From: Prevotella sp. CAG:732
GTDB lineage: Bacteria > Bacteroidota > Bacteroidia > Bacteroidales > Bacteroidaceae
DNA: 23,902 bases
Direction: 5' to 3'
NCBI GenBank assembly: GCA_000436035.1
Contig: FR893264.1
Location: 24,031-47,932, forward strand
Part shown: positions 7,057-16,859 of the stretch, one piece after another
Layout: every line of letters begins with the position of its first letter
Position numbering within the stretch: position 1 is the first letter of the stretch
Made by a program: the position numbers and the translations under genes
Notes under the pieces: model-generated
What the model saw: the letters and a program-made list of their open reading frames with translations, nothing else
The model's database searches: none
Told to the model about the DNA's origin: nothing

Positions 7057-10000
7057 TTATTTCACTACAAACTTCTTACCCTTCTGGATGTAGATACCCT
7101 TGACTGGGTGAGAAACCTTGCGACCTTGCAAGTCGTAGATGGCTTCGCTTCTAACGCCATTCGAACGGTCTTCTAACAGTGTTATACCTGTCAAGATTTC
7201 CTTATCCTCATAGAGAGTCGTCACATCAGAAGCCTCGATGGCATAGTTGTAGATGCGGAAGTCATCATAGACGTGATCGCAATAAGCATCCGATGGCCAT
7301 TGAGAACGACCGAGCCAGTTTTGGGTCGTTACACCCATATCCTTAGGATAGATTTCTTTCTCATTGACAGCAGTTCCAACTTCCTCACCATCAAAATAGA
7401 CAGCCATGTCCTTACCCTTCTGGGTGATGACAAGATGATGCCAGTCGGTGGTAGTCCACTTGCAAGGCACAGTGAAGTCGAAAGCTCCCTTCTCGCAAGT
7501 AATCTTGTACTTTACACCTGTGCTATTGGCTGCTGCAATCATAAAGATACCCGTACCACTACCTAAGTCGAAGATACGTCCCTTACCTCCAGGAATCTTG
7601 ATCCAAGTAGCAATGGTGAAATCAGAAAGACGGCTCACCGCTCCCTTAGGCAACTCGATGTAAGACTTACTATTCTTCACCAACTTGGCTGCATAACCGC
7701 CGTTTCTACCTTCCACGAAAGAAGCATCCTGCAAGAAGGTACCATCATATGCACCCCACTCATCGTAGGAGACGCTTCCCTCGTTCTCATCAAATGCCAA
7801 ATGCATATACTTACCAGCCTCAGGTGTAGCCTTCAAGATGGAAGAGACGTTGCCTTCGCCAGCCTCGTTGTATGGTTGCACCTTATAATAATAGGTAGTG
7901 CCATTGGTCAAGCCCTCATCAATATAGCTAGTACCATCCATCTTGTCTGCCACCACCGTATATGTACCATTCTCCTTGTCAGAGCGCAATACCTTATAAT
8001 ATGTATCGTAAGCAAACTGCCAACGGATGGATGCGCTGTTGGCACCAGCAGAGATTCGCACACCTGTCATATCCTCAGGCTTAGCAAATGACTTGGTCTT
8101 CACAGTAAGTACTTGCGAAGCAGGACGCTCAGCAGCACTATTCAGCGAATAAGCACGATAATAATAGGTAGTATTCGTCTTCAAGTCCTTATCATCGTAT
8201 GAGGTCGTTGTCAAGTTATCGGCAATCACCTGATACTCGCCGTTCTCACTCTCGGCACGCTCAACGCGATAAGACTTAGCACCACTCACTGCATCCCAAG
8301 AGAGGTGGATGATGGAAGTAGATGTAGCCTCACCCTTCAAGACAGGGGCAGCCACGGCGGCATCACGAGTAAAGGTCTTCTCACGAGAATACTCAGACTC
8401 AGTGTCCTTGTAGCTCAAAGCCTTGATGCGATAGGTGACAGTAGAGGTACATGGAATAGCCTCCGTGAAGGTTACCGTCTCACCTGCCTGATAGTCCTTA
8501 CCTAGCGCAAACTCCTTGTAAGCAGAGAACTCGGTCTCATCATCCATCTTACGCTCCAAGACATACTTCTTACCAGTCTCACCATTGTGGTCATACCATT
8601 TGATGGTAATGTTGCGGAAGTCCTTGTCGGTGCTCATCAATGGGAATGGAGGACAAATCTTCCAATTCTCCCAAGGCTTACTGTCCATCTTGTGATAAGC
8701 CAAGGCTGCCTTGTGGTTGGCATACACCTTACCAGCAGGAGTCAACTTGCCACCCAAATTCAAGGCACGACAATCCTGTACCCAGTCATACTCGAAGTAA
8801 CGCTCTATCAAATCGCAGTTGTCAAGTGCAGGCAAAGCCTCAGCAAAGAACTTGCGATTCTTCTCTGCATTCTCAGCACTCAATGGACGAGTCACCTCTG
8901 TGGTATTGCCATTCTCATCAAGAATAGGATTAGAATCAGCATCACACTTAGGACCCTTGGCGGTAGGCCACCATTCAGTAGTCCAGTTGGCACCATTGTT
9001 CCATTCCGTAATCCATACAGGGCGACCCTTGCCTACTTCAGACAAATGCTTCACTCGATCTACCAGGCTAGTGGCGTTCAAACTATTCTCATAGATATGG
9101 GCAACGGCGAAGTCGCAACGATAGCCCAACTGAGTGATGAGATTGAAGAAATCACCATTCCATGCCCATACAGATGTAGGAGCCGGTGAACCCAATCGAA
9201 GACCGCTCTTTAGCATCTCAGGCCACATCTCTATGACTTGATCTACAGTACAGTTAGACTGATTCTTATCATTCGGTTCATTACAACCCAGCAGATGGGT
9301 AATACCTTTCTTGTTATTGATATCACTCCATGATGGCCATCCCAAGTTCTGTCGGATTGCTGCATACTCGACATCAGGGTCATCACTCTTGCCATTAATA
9401 TTCCAATTGTAGTTACAGGTGATGTTGAGAAGGTCTTTCTCACCATATCCATTTGCTTTACCTTTCTTGGAAGTCCAGTTCCAACGGAAGACACGGACGA
9501 AAGATACGAAGTTCTCCATACCCTCAGGAAGAGCAGATACTTCCAGGTCAGCATCATCAGCGATGAACACACGACTATAGCCCGTACCATTGGCATTGTT
9601 GGCAAGAGTAGCCATATATCCTTTCTTCAACTTGAAGGAGCGTATCTTGTTGTCCCACTCTCCGAGATTATTATGATAAATATCTATCTCAAACTCCTTG
9701 GAATTGCCTGTGAAGTTCTCTCCATCATACGCCACAAGAGCCTTCTTGTCGTAAGCTTGACCATTCGGGATGATGACTGTACCATTTGCCCACATGGTGA
9801 TGCGGCAATTTTGATTGTTCTCTGCCGCCTGCCCATTCACTTTGACATTGTCAAGATAATTGGCGATTACCTTGCTAGGCTTCACATTATCAATATATAG
9901 CCAAGCATCATCACCTTGGAGATTGAAGTTGACATCCGTGAAAGGCGTGCCATCAGCCGTGAGATGCAAGTTGGTTTTGCCACTCACTGTGACATCGCTA

Positions 10001-11172
10001 TTGAAGAGGAAACCTTGCTGAATCGTGCCAGCATCACTGAAGTTTAAGTTTGAACGCTCACCAGAAGTTGCTTCCGGAGCAAAGGCACCAGTGGCATCGT
10101 ATGTAGCCGACTCCACCTCCATGCTCCCCTCACCCTCATAGTTCTTGCCAATGAGAATCATAGGAATACATTCTTCTTTCACCTCTTTCAGTTGTAGATT
10201 GGCAATGGCAAACAGAGCTTCAGTTCCTGCCATATATACATAATAGGTTCCTTCTGAAGTCGTAGTGAAAGTCATGGCATTTGGCACAAGAACTTGTCTT
10301 CCGCTCTTACCTTTTGTCTTTACTCCAAATGTTTTGAGTGGATTGTCCAATGTCTTTTTTTGGCTTACTCCTAGCGTAAAGGTCGTGCTATTATCATTAT
10401 TCCAATAAGCGCAATCCACCGATAATTGATACGTGGTGTTAGCCTTGAGTCCAGTCACAGCGTAAGCGTATTTATATGACTTGTTCTTCAAGCCTCCATC
10501 CCAGCGGAGCAAGAAGAAATTGCCATTATATACTGTACCATCCTCGTATGATAATTTCAAATTTGGCGAAATCTCAAAACGAGAATTTGGCCAACTAGTC
10601 ACCTCGTTGTTGCTTCCATCCAATAGATACCATCCCTTAGAAACTGGTGTCGGCTTATTACTTCCCCAACTAGATGATGGAATCACCTCTGGATTGACAT
10701 TGTCTCCAAAGCTACGAGTGATAGACTCTTCTATCGCCTCCAATGGGCAAGTTGCCACGAAATAACCATCTTGATAGATGCTCACTTGCTTGTCGATGAC
10801 AGCAAAGCGCAAGGTGCGCAACTTGGTATTGTCGGATGAAACCAGCTGCTTGGATTTTGTCAATGGGTTCGTCCAGTTGAGTGACTTGGCATCCAAGGAA
10901 ACGCGGAATCCTTGTCCCTTGGCATCGTTGACACAAATGTCAAGTCCACGACCAGTGCCGCTATTGATTTTTCCCTTCACCTCGATGGTGTAAGCATCAC
11001 CTACCACAGGGGTAGCCAATTTGCTCACCTGTACCTCATTTCCTAAGTAAGATTGAAGGGAAAGGAGAGAAGTAGGCAATACATTTTTCTTTGTAAGACT
11101 AGGTGCTTGTGCAGAAGCTGTAGTTGCGACAGTGCATAGCGATAGCACAGAGCAGAGTATTTCTGTTCTCAT
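7057..11172 (-). CDS. Multidomain GH128-like (Asl1-type) glycoside hydrolase with FN3 and LamG-like modules
   Basis: This 1371-residue protein has a signal peptide (1-21, TTASA-Q). Residues 35-150 look like a concanavalin-type beta-sandwich, 165-335 like a carbohydrate-binding module, and 345-550 are beta-rich. Residues about 550-825 match the Glyco_hydro_cc/GH128 TIM barrel: G-C-N-E-P-N (629-634, E632 likely acid/base), L-G-S-P-A-P-T-S (660-667), D-F-A-V-A-H-I-Y (687-694) and V-W-I-T-E-W-N-N-G (719-727, E723 likely nucleophile). Three fibronectin type III modules follow (about 845-935, 940-1027, 1030-1117), then a LamG-like sandwich (1122-1325), then a tail DLQGRK...GIYIQKGKKFVVK like type A sorting signals. 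Known GH128 enzymes cut beta-1,3-glucan; the substrate here is unknown. It follows susD after a hairpin and is probably cotranscribed with it. Family assignment is from motifs only. Confidence 0.8.
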   Translation of the reverse strand: MRTEILCSVLSLCTVATTASAQAPSLTKKNVLPTSLLSLQSYLGNEVQVSKLATPVVGDAYTIEVKGKINSGTGRGLDICVNDAKGQGFRVSLDAKSLNWTNPLTKSKQLVSSDNTKLRTLRFAVIDKQVSIYQDGYFVATCPLEAIEESITRSFGDNVNPEVIPSSSWGSNKPTPVSKGWYLLDGSNNEVTSWPNSRFEISPNLKLSYEDGTVYNGNFFLLRWDGGLKNKSYKYAYAVTGLKANTTYQLSVDCAYWNNDNSTTFTLGVSQKKTLDNPLKTFGVKTKGKSGRQVLVPNAMTFTTTSEGTYYVYMAGTEALFAIANLQLKEVKEECIPMILIGKNYEGEGSMEVESATYDATGAFAPEATSGERSNLNFSDAGTIQQGFLFNSDVTVSGKTNLHLTADGTPFTDVNFNLQGDDAWLYIDNVKPSKVIANYLDNVKVNGQAAENNQNCRITMWANGTVIIPNGQAYDKKALVAYDGENFTGNSKEFEIDIYHNNLGEWDNKIRSFKLKKGYMATLANNANGTGYSRVFIADDADLEVSALPEGMENFVSFVRVFRWNWTSKKGKANGYGEKDLLNITCNYNWNINGKSDDPDVEYAAIRQNLGWPSWSDINNKKGITHLLGCNEPNDKNQSNCTVDQVIEMWPEMLKSGLRLGSPAPTSVWAWNGDFFNLITQLGYRCDFAVAHIYENSLNATSLVDRVKHLSEVGKGRPVWITEWNNGANWTTEWWPTAKGPKCDADSNPILDENGNTTEVTRPLSAENAEKNRKFFAEALPALDNCDLIERYFEYDWVQDCRALNLGGKLTPAGKVYANHKAALAYHKMDSKPWENWKICPPFPLMSTDKDFRNITIKWYDHNGETGKKYVLERKMDDETEFSAYKEFALGKDYQAGETVTFTEAIPCTSTVTYRIKALSYKDTESEYSREKTFTRDAAVAAPVLKGEATSTSIIHLSWDAVSGAKSYRVERAESENGEYQVIADNLTTTSYDDKDLKTNTTYYYRAYSLNSAAERPASQVLTVKTKSFAKPEDMTGVRISAGANSASIRWQFAYDTYYKVLRSDKENGTYTVVADKMDGTSYIDEGLTNGTTYYYKVQPYNEAGEGNVSSILKATPEAGKYMHLAFDENEGSVSYDEWGAYDGTFLQDASFVEGRNGGYAAKLVKNSKSYIELPKGAVSRLSDFTIATWIKIPGGKGRIFDLGSGTGIFMIAAANSTGVKYKITCEKGAFDFTVPCKWTTTDWHHLVITQKGKDMAVYFDGEEVGTAVNEKEIYPKDMGVTTQNWLGRSQWPSDAYCDHVYDDFRIYNYAIEASDVTTLYEDKEILTGITLLEDRSNGVRSEAIYDLQGRKVSHPVKGIYIQKGKKFVVK

Positions 11173-11217
11173 AAGCGATTGTTGATAATAAATTTAAAAT
11201 GATTTGTTTAGTTGATA

Positions 11218-11228
11218 ATATTTAGGCT
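11218..11228. promoter_or_regulatory. Copy of the AATATTTAGGC motif upstream of the GH128-like gene
   Basis: This is an exact 11-base match to 4327-4337, in the same orientation relative to its downstream gene. It lies 46 bases upstream of the start codon. TTGATAA also occurs three times nearby (11183, 11213, 11230). No full TAnnTTTG box is present, only TAAATTTA (11190-11197). Confidence 0.3.
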
Positions 11229-11268
11229 TGATAACAAACGTCATCAGACAATATTATGTTTTTCATAA

Positions 11269-11303
11269 ATAGGGCAGTTGGCAGTAAGTCAACTGCCCTA
11301 TTG
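11269..11303 (-). terminator. Strong hairpin after susD
   Basis: AATAGGGCAGTTG (11269-11281) and CAACTGCCCTATT (11291-11303) form a perfect 13-bp stem with a 9-base loop, 30 bases beyond the susD stop. No long T-run follows on the minus strand. A second small stem (TTATG/CATAA, 11256-11270) abuts it. It is likely a partial terminator or RNA-stabilizing structure that keeps susCD transcript above that of the enzymes downstream. Confidence 0.7.
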
Positions 11304-11332
11304 AATATACCTATATCAATTCGGTTCTCTAA

Positions 11333-13327
11333 TTAGTTGGTCTTATCCTCATCAGCTACGGCATCCTCCCAGTTGTCCCATTCTGGAGTAGAGGCATCAT
11401 AGCCATTGTAGCCGTAGGTCTGGAAGAGTTGACCATCCTTGTTGGCAGTGATGGCACTGTTAGGGATAGGCCAGAACAAGTTGTGCTTGTTCATCGTATA
11501 TTTGATGGTCTTAGGACCACTCACGATACCAGCACCACACTTATTGTAGAGTGAGTAGTGCATGATGCGCTGATACCAGTAGCTACCACCATTCATGTCG
11601 GTACCATCCTGCTTGTCCCAGTTGTCGAGGCTGTAAGTGTTACCCCACTCATCAGCCACGCCACTCTTGGCAAGGTCGTAAGATACACGAGTCAACTCTA
11701 CGTTACGCCACTCCTCAAGGAGCAACTCACGAGCACGCTCGTTCATGATGTCGCCAATATTGACGGTAGAATAGAGCTGAGAAGCATGAGCACGCTCACG
11801 GAGCTTGTTCACATCCTTAGTAGCACCTGAGACATTACCCTGATACAGACGAGCCTCTGCACGGAGCAAGTAAGCCTCAGCCAAACGATAGAGATACCAA
11901 GAAGCATCAGATCCCTTGGTTGCACCATTAAACTGGTTAGCACCTTGGTTGTTCTCTGCACTCACGTCCTTCAAGTAGAACTTATACAATGGGAAGTCGA
12001 ACCAGTCACGGATAGAGTCTGTGGTGAGACAGTTGCCCTTGTCATCTCTAAACTGGAGATTCTTGCCATAATAAGGAGAACTCTTGTCACCATTGTACTT
12101 CATGTCGGTCATGTTCACCCAGTTACCAATCTGAGAGTTGTGACGATAATCCTGTGTATCCTCCACACCATTGACATCCCAAAGTTGCTTCTGTGCAAAC
12201 CATGTAAGACGGAAAGTAGCGATACCACGACCGAAGGCACGAAGGTTGTCCAAGTTCTGGTTGTAATTTTTATTATTGCGTGCATAGTTGACACAAGCAG
12301 TCTTGCCATCAGGTGACTTCAAACGGCTATCACTCCAGTTAGGACCGAAGATACGCATGGTCAAGAAGTCGATATGGCGCTGGTCGCTGATGTTTGGCAT
12401 ACAGAAGATCACCTCCTTGTTGGCAGAGTTGTACTTATTCTCAGGACGATGAAGATCCCAGATGACATTACGAGTGATGTTCCAAGTAGCAGGTTCACCA
12501 CTGTTGGCTACAGAAGCATTACCGAATGGCTGCTCCATCAAAGCCAAGCCTGAGTTGTTAATCAGTTCATCACACTGCTTCTCTGCCTTATCCCACTCAC
12601 CTACAGAAAGATAAAGCTTAGCCAAGAGCATACGGCAAGCCTCCTTGTTGACCATACCTATAGTATTCATCTGTGCCTGAGAAGGAACCCACTCTACAGC
12701 CTTTTCCATTCTCTCCACACACATCTTGAGGATAGCCTCACGCTTAGTAGAACGATAGTTCTGCTTTGGCACAGCCAAGATCTTAGTTACCAATGGCACG
12801 TCGCCAAACTGCCAACAGAGTGCATAGTAACGGAAAGCCTGGTGGAAGTAAGCACGTCCCTTGTACTCATTCTTCTTCTCCTCAGACAAACCCTTCACGC
12901 CATCGATGTAAGACAATACGGTGTTGGCATACTTCAATCCATTGTAGGTTTCATCCCAGAAGTACATGATGTAGTTGGTATCATCATTTCTCATACCATT
13001 GGTTGGGGTTAACTTGCCGTCCACGTCATCCCAGAAATTAGAACCAGCATCAGTCTTGCCATAAAGCATCATATCTGAGAACATGTACTCGGTGGCGATA
13101 GGCACACTGATGTTTTTGTTCTCCCAGTAAGTCCAGTAAGAACTGATATGGCGGTCTGCCATCGCCAAGGCTGCCTGAAGACCAGACTCTGTAGAGAAAG
13201 TCTTGGTAGGCTCATACATTGAAAGTGGGTCTGGATCCAAGAAACTGCGAGAGCAACCAGTCAACGAGGTAAGTCCTGCCGCTACGATGAGACCCTTTGC
13301 TATATTTTGATATATCTTCGTTTTCAT
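11333..13327 (-). CDS. SusD-like outer-membrane glycan-binding lipoprotein
   Basis: The ATG at 13325-13327 gives a 664-residue lipoprotein: MKTKIYQNIAKG, a hydrophobic stretch, and lipobox L-T-G-C with lipidated Cys25. An in-frame ATG 51 bases upstream would add 17 residues before the signal peptide and is not favoured. The mature protein shows SusD/RagB features: S-F-L-D-P-D-P after the Cys, the N-terminal segment with W-D-E-T-Y-N-G-L-K-Y-A-N, helical TPR-like repeats (A-Y-F-H-Q-A-F-R-Y-Y-A-L and A-C-R-M-L-L-A-K-L-Y-L), and the C-terminal L-L-R-A-E-A-R-L and L-F-W-P-I-P motifs. It caps the SusC barrel at the cell surface and captures oligosaccharides. At 664 residues it is longer than the typical 500-600, so extra surface loops are likely. 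It lies 53 bases after susC. Confidence 0.93.
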   Translation of the reverse strand: MKTKIYQNIAKGLIVAAGLTSLTGCSRSFLDPDPLSMYEPTKTFSTESGLQAALAMADRHISSYWTYWENKNISVPIATEYMFSDMMLYGKTDAGSNFWDDVDGKLTPTNGMRNDDTNYIMYFWDETYNGLKYANTVLSYIDGVKGLSEEKKNEYKGRAYFHQAFRYYALCWQFGDVPLVTKILAVPKQNYRSTKREAILKMCVERMEKAVEWVPSQAQMNTIGMVNKEACRMLLAKLYLSVGEWDKAEKQCDELINNSGLALMEQPFGNASVANSGEPATWNITRNVIWDLHRPENKYNSANKEVIFCMPNISDQRHIDFLTMRIFGPNWSDSRLKSPDGKTACVNYARNNKNYNQNLDNLRAFGRGIATFRLTWFAQKQLWDVNGVEDTQDYRHNSQIGNWVNMTDMKYNGDKSSPYYGKNLQFRDDKGNCLTTDSIRDWFDFPLYKFYLKDVSAENNQGANQFNGATKGSDASWYLYRLAEAYLLRAEARLYQGNVSGATKDVNKLRERAHASQLYSTVNIGDIMNERARELLLEEWRNVELTRVSYDLAKSGVADEWGNTYSLDNWDKQDGTDMNGGSYWYQRIMHYSLYNKCGAGIVSGPKTIKYTMNKHNLFWPIPNSAITANKDGQLFQTYGYNGYDASTPEWDNWEDAVADEDKTN

Positions 13328-13380
13328 ATCGTAAACTATATTATGTTGTTTATACATTATATTATATATAGACTGCATCC

Positions 13381-16300
13381 TTACAAAGTTACATTCAATC
13401 CGAAGGTGTAGGTGCGAGTAGCCAAGCCACCTGTCTCAGGATCACCATACTCCCAGTCGGAAGACTTGATGTAACCAAGGTTCTTCACATTGAAGAAGAG
13501 TTTCAAGTTGCTGATACCTGTAGAACTCAACCATGTCTTAGGGAATGTATATGCCACAGAGAGGTTGTCAAAACGTACAAATGAACGGTTGTAGAGTTTC
13601 TGTGCGCCTTCTGCTCCAACAGGTCCCTTTGCATCAAGACGAGCGTACTTGTTGGTAGGATTTTCAGGTGTCCAGTAACCCTTCACCCAAGTATTGCAAC
13701 CCTTGGTAATCAAGGAGCCACTGTTGTCTTGGTTCAAGTACCAACTAGAAAGGCTCTTATGACCCAACATAGAGTACATGCTGAAACCTACAGTCCAATT
13801 CTTGAAGATGGTAAAGTCATTGCGCATGCTCCAACGCACCTTAGGAGTAGTCTGACCTTGGAATACCTTATCGTCATTGTTATAAACAATCTTCTTCACG
13901 GTACCATCGGCATTGTACTCATCATTGTCAGGATTGTTCCATACCTTAGGGTCACCAGGACGCTGACCATACTTGGCAGCCTCCTCATATTCGTTAGCTT
14001 GCCAGATGCCTGTTACCTTGTAATCCCAGATAGTACCGATAGACTTACCGATAAACCACCCGTTGGTCAAGTCATCAGCCTCTTTGCGACCTACCACGTT
14101 GCCTTGTGCATCCTTCACATCCTCATAATCATAATAGAGGTGCTTGATGGTGTTCTTGTTCCAAGACAAGCCGAAGGTGGTACGCCACTCAAAGTTCTGT
14201 CTCTTCATATTGAGTGAGTTGATGGTCAACTCGATACCATCGTTATTTACCTGTCCCAAGTTGGTAGTGATACTACCGAAGCCGGTGAATCCAGGAAGAC
14301 GCTGGTTCATGATCATGTCCTTAGTCATCATGTGATAGTAGTCGATGCTACCTGTGATGCGGTCGTTCAAGAAACCGAAGTCCAAGCCCAAGTTCAAAGC
14401 CTCAGTCTTCTCCCACTCCAAGTTAGGGTTTGCCATACGGCTCACGCTCAAATACTTCATATCCACGATAGTACTACCCTGGATGTAGTTCATGGTCTTA
14501 CCTGTACCTGAACCGAGGTTAGCAAGTGATACGTATGGATCAGAGAGTGAACGGTTACCATTCTTACCCCAAGAAGCACGGAGCTTACCAGTACTCATGA
14601 TGTTGCCCCACTTCCAGAACTTCTCATTTACAAAGTTCCAAGCCAAGGCGATAGATGGGAACGTAGCGTATGGGTTGTTGGCACCAAATGCAGAGTAACC
14701 ATCACGACGTACGCTGGCTGTCACCATGTAACGGTCGTCGTAGCTATAGAACAAGCGAGCCATCAAAGCATCAGCTGTCTGATGAGTATCATTGGTGCTG
14801 AAACTACTCTTTGACAAAGTGGCATTCTGAGTATTATGGAATCCCAGTGCATCAGATGGCAAAATTTCGCGAGCCTCAATCTTGTCACTCCAATAACGAC
14901 GCTCCTCAGCCTCCTGTACGAGAGTGAGCACGAAGTGATGCTTCTTAGCCAAGGTATAATCCCAAGTAATAGTATTGTTGAGCGACCAGTCGAAGTTCTT
15001 ACCCCAGCCACGATCTACACCACGTGTATCAGCATTGGTGTTAGGACGAGATGCTGATGTGAAATAACGATTGTAGTAATACTGGTAGCGAGGAGCTGCA
15101 TTGAAGCTATAGGTGATGCCGAAAGGCAAGGTTACCTTGGCATTGACGATGGTATTCAATACCTGATAGCCCTTCTCCAAGTCCATATACTGACGCTCGA
15201 AATCGTAGTTGTAACCTCCGAAGTCCTTCTCATTCATAGGATACTGAGCCAAAGTACCATCCGCATTGTTGTGGATAGAGAATGGTGAGTTGCGCACCTG
15301 GTTGTCGTCCCAGTAGTTGGTGCCCAAACCTACTTGGATATCACCATCCGAACGGTCCTGGAAGTTAACGTTGGCACCAATCTCCAACCATTTGGTTACC
15401 TTACCAGACACCTTCATGTTGGCACGAACAGAACGATACTCATTACCCTTTACAGCACCCTCATTGTGGAGGAAACCTGCAGAGAGATAGTAATTCATGG
15501 TCTCACTGGCACCAGAAACACTGGCATTATAGTCTTGGTTGATACCGGTGCGGAAGGTATCATCCCACCAATCGTAAGTCTGATTGTTCAAATAGTATCC
15601 GAGCACCTCATCTTTCAAGCCCAAGCGCTTAGCATACATGCTAGCATAGCTTTCATCAGCGGCATTGGTAGTATAAGCTGCCCATGTGGCATTATCCACG
15701 CCATAAAGGCGCTGAGCATTCTCGGCGGTATCGAAGTAACCAGGCTGTCTTACCAAATTGCCCTTTCCATCCTTGGCACGATATACGCCATAAACGCCGT
15801 CATCGCCCATGCCATATGTATCTTTCTTGTACCAGTCCTCACGATACTTCATGTAGCCATTGGCATCATATACGTCCATCAAGTAGTCACTCTTGGTATT
15901 GATACCGATATTAGCACTGAAATTGATGGTTGGCTTACCGAGTTTACCTTTCTTGGTAGTCACGATGATGACACCATTGGCTGCCTTGGCACCATAAACG
16001 GCTGCCGCAGAAGCATCCTTCAATACGTCAATCTGACCAATATCATCAGGGTTGATCTCAGAAAGTTCACCATAGAAAGCCATACCATCCAAGATAATCA
16101 ATGGATCGTTGTGACCACCATCAGTATATACAGAACGCTGACCACGAATCTGCATGGAGCCACCACCCTTGGCATCAGCGTTATAACCTACGTTCAAACC
16201 TGGTGTACCACGGAGCAAGTCTTGTACAGTAGCAGGATTCTCATTTGCCAATTTATCAGGGCGAATCTGAACGACACTACCCGTCAAGTCCTTCTTGCGC

Positions 16301-16692
16301 ATAGTACCATAACCTACAACTACGACATCTGAAATCTGCTGTGCATCTTCCTGCAAAGTAATCGTAAGATTTGAAGAAGTTGCTTTCACACTTACGGTCT
16401 TATAACCGATGTAAGATACATCAAGAGTTGCACCCTTGGCTGCATCGAGAGAGAAGTGACCATCGAGGTCGGTGACAGTACCACCCTTGGCACCTTTGAT
16501 TTTTACAGTAGCACCAATGATTGGCTCACCACTGGCATCTACAACTGTACCTTGTAACTTACCTACCTGCTGCTGAATCGTAGCAGATGGAGTAACCTCT
16601 GAAGCTACGGCAGCATTGATAGCAGTAGCACTTGCCAAGACCATCATGAGCAATGCCTTCCGCGAAGCTGTGAATAGGATTGTTTGGTTCAT
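13381..16692 (-). CDS. SusC-like TonB-dependent outer-membrane transporter
   Basis: This 1103-residue protein is the usual SusC size. The signal peptide is about residues 1-30 (ATAINAAVA-S). A carboxypeptidase-regulatory-like domain (about 46-117, G-K-L-Q-G-T-V-V-D-A-S-G-E-P-I-I-G-A-T-V) is followed by the TonB-box region DVVVVGYGT (122-130), the plug domain (about 131-250, with P-L-I-I-L-D-G-M and A-A-A-V-Y-G-A-K-A-A-N-G-V-I-I-V-T-T) and a 22-strand barrel ending in the aromatic-rich T-Y-T-F-G-L-N-V-T-L. There is no N-terminal STN domain, so it is not an anti-sigma-coupled FecA type; regulation fits the adjacent hybrid kinase. It imports oligosaccharides into the periplasm with SusD. First gene of the operon, divergent from the regulator. 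Confidence 0.95.
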   Translation of the reverse strand: MNQTILFTASRKALLMMVLASATAINAAVASEVTPSATIQQQVGKLQGTVVDASGEPIIGATVKIKGAKGGTVTDLDGHFSLDAAKGATLDVSYIGYKTVSVKATSSNLTITLQEDAQQISDVVVVGYGTMRKKDLTGSVVQIRPDKLANENPATVQDLLRGTPGLNVGYNADAKGGGSMQIRGQRSVYTDGGHNDPLIILDGMAFYGELSEINPDDIGQIDVLKDASAAAVYGAKAANGVIIVTTKKGKLGKPTINFSANIGINTKSDYLMDVYDANGYMKYREDWYKKDTYGMGDDGVYGVYRAKDGKGNLVRQPGYFDTAENAQRLYGVDNATWAAYTTNAADESYASMYAKRLGLKDEVLGYYLNNQTYDWWDDTFRTGINQDYNASVSGASETMNYYLSAGFLHNEGAVKGNEYRSVRANMKVSGKVTKWLEIGANVNFQDRSDGDIQVGLGTNYWDDNQVRNSPFSIHNNADGTLAQYPMNEKDFGGYNYDFERQYMDLEKGYQVLNTIVNAKVTLPFGITYSFNAAPRYQYYYNRYFTSASRPNTNADTRGVDRGWGKNFDWSLNNTITWDYTLAKKHHFVLTLVQEAEERRYWSDKIEAREILPSDALGFHNTQNATLSKSSFSTNDTHQTADALMARLFYSYDDRYMVTASVRRDGYSAFGANNPYATFPSIALAWNFVNEKFWKWGNIMSTGKLRASWGKNGNRSLSDPYVSLANLGSGTGKTMNYIQGSTIVDMKYLSVSRMANPNLEWEKTEALNLGLDFGFLNDRITGSIDYYHMMTKDMIMNQRLPGFTGFGSITTNLGQVNNDGIELTINSLNMKRQNFEWRTTFGLSWNKNTIKHLYYDYEDVKDAQGNVVGRKEADDLTNGWFIGKSIGTIWDYKVTGIWQANEYEEAAKYGQRPGDPKVWNNPDNDEYNADGTVKKIVYNNDDKVFQGQTTPKVRWSMRNDFTIFKNWTVGFSMYSMLGHKSLSSWYLNQDNSGSLITKGCNTWVKGYWTPENPTNKYARLDAKGPVGAEGAQKLYNRSFVRFDNLSVAYTFPKTWLSSTGISNLKLFFNVKNLGYIKSSDWEYGDPETGGLATRTYTFGLNVTL

Positions 16693-16777
16693 ATTTATTT
16701 AAATTAGTGATATACATTATTATTAGGTTGAAAAAGCCATTGTCTTATAGCAGACAAGACTTTCAAACTTGATGCCG

Positions 16778-16785
16778 CAAAATTA
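16778..16785 (-). promoter_or_regulatory. -7 box of the susC promoter
   Basis: On the minus strand TAATTTTG matches TAnnTTTG. No TTG lies at the expected distance, in keeping with activator dependence. The predicted leader is about 80 bases and contains a small stem, TTGTCT/AGACAA (16740-16757). Confidence 0.5.
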
Positions 16786-16859
16786 TAGTTTCCCAAGAAT
16801 AACTAAGAGTAATTAACAATACATATCGTAAAATTATTGTTATTTGAGCGTGAAATCAT

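Noticed and set aside
8587..9189. Plus-strand open frame of 200 codons
   Set aside because: It is antisense to the GH128-like catalytic region, which carries conserved catalytic motifs.
13328..13378. Extended SusD start 51 bases upstream
   Set aside because: It would put 17 residues ahead of a complete lipoprotein signal peptide; the ATG at 13327 gives the normal layout.
15334..16332. Plus-strand open frame of 332 codons
   Set aside because: It is antisense to the susC plug and barrel region, is rich in Ile/Thr from reversed codons, and shows no domain or promoter.
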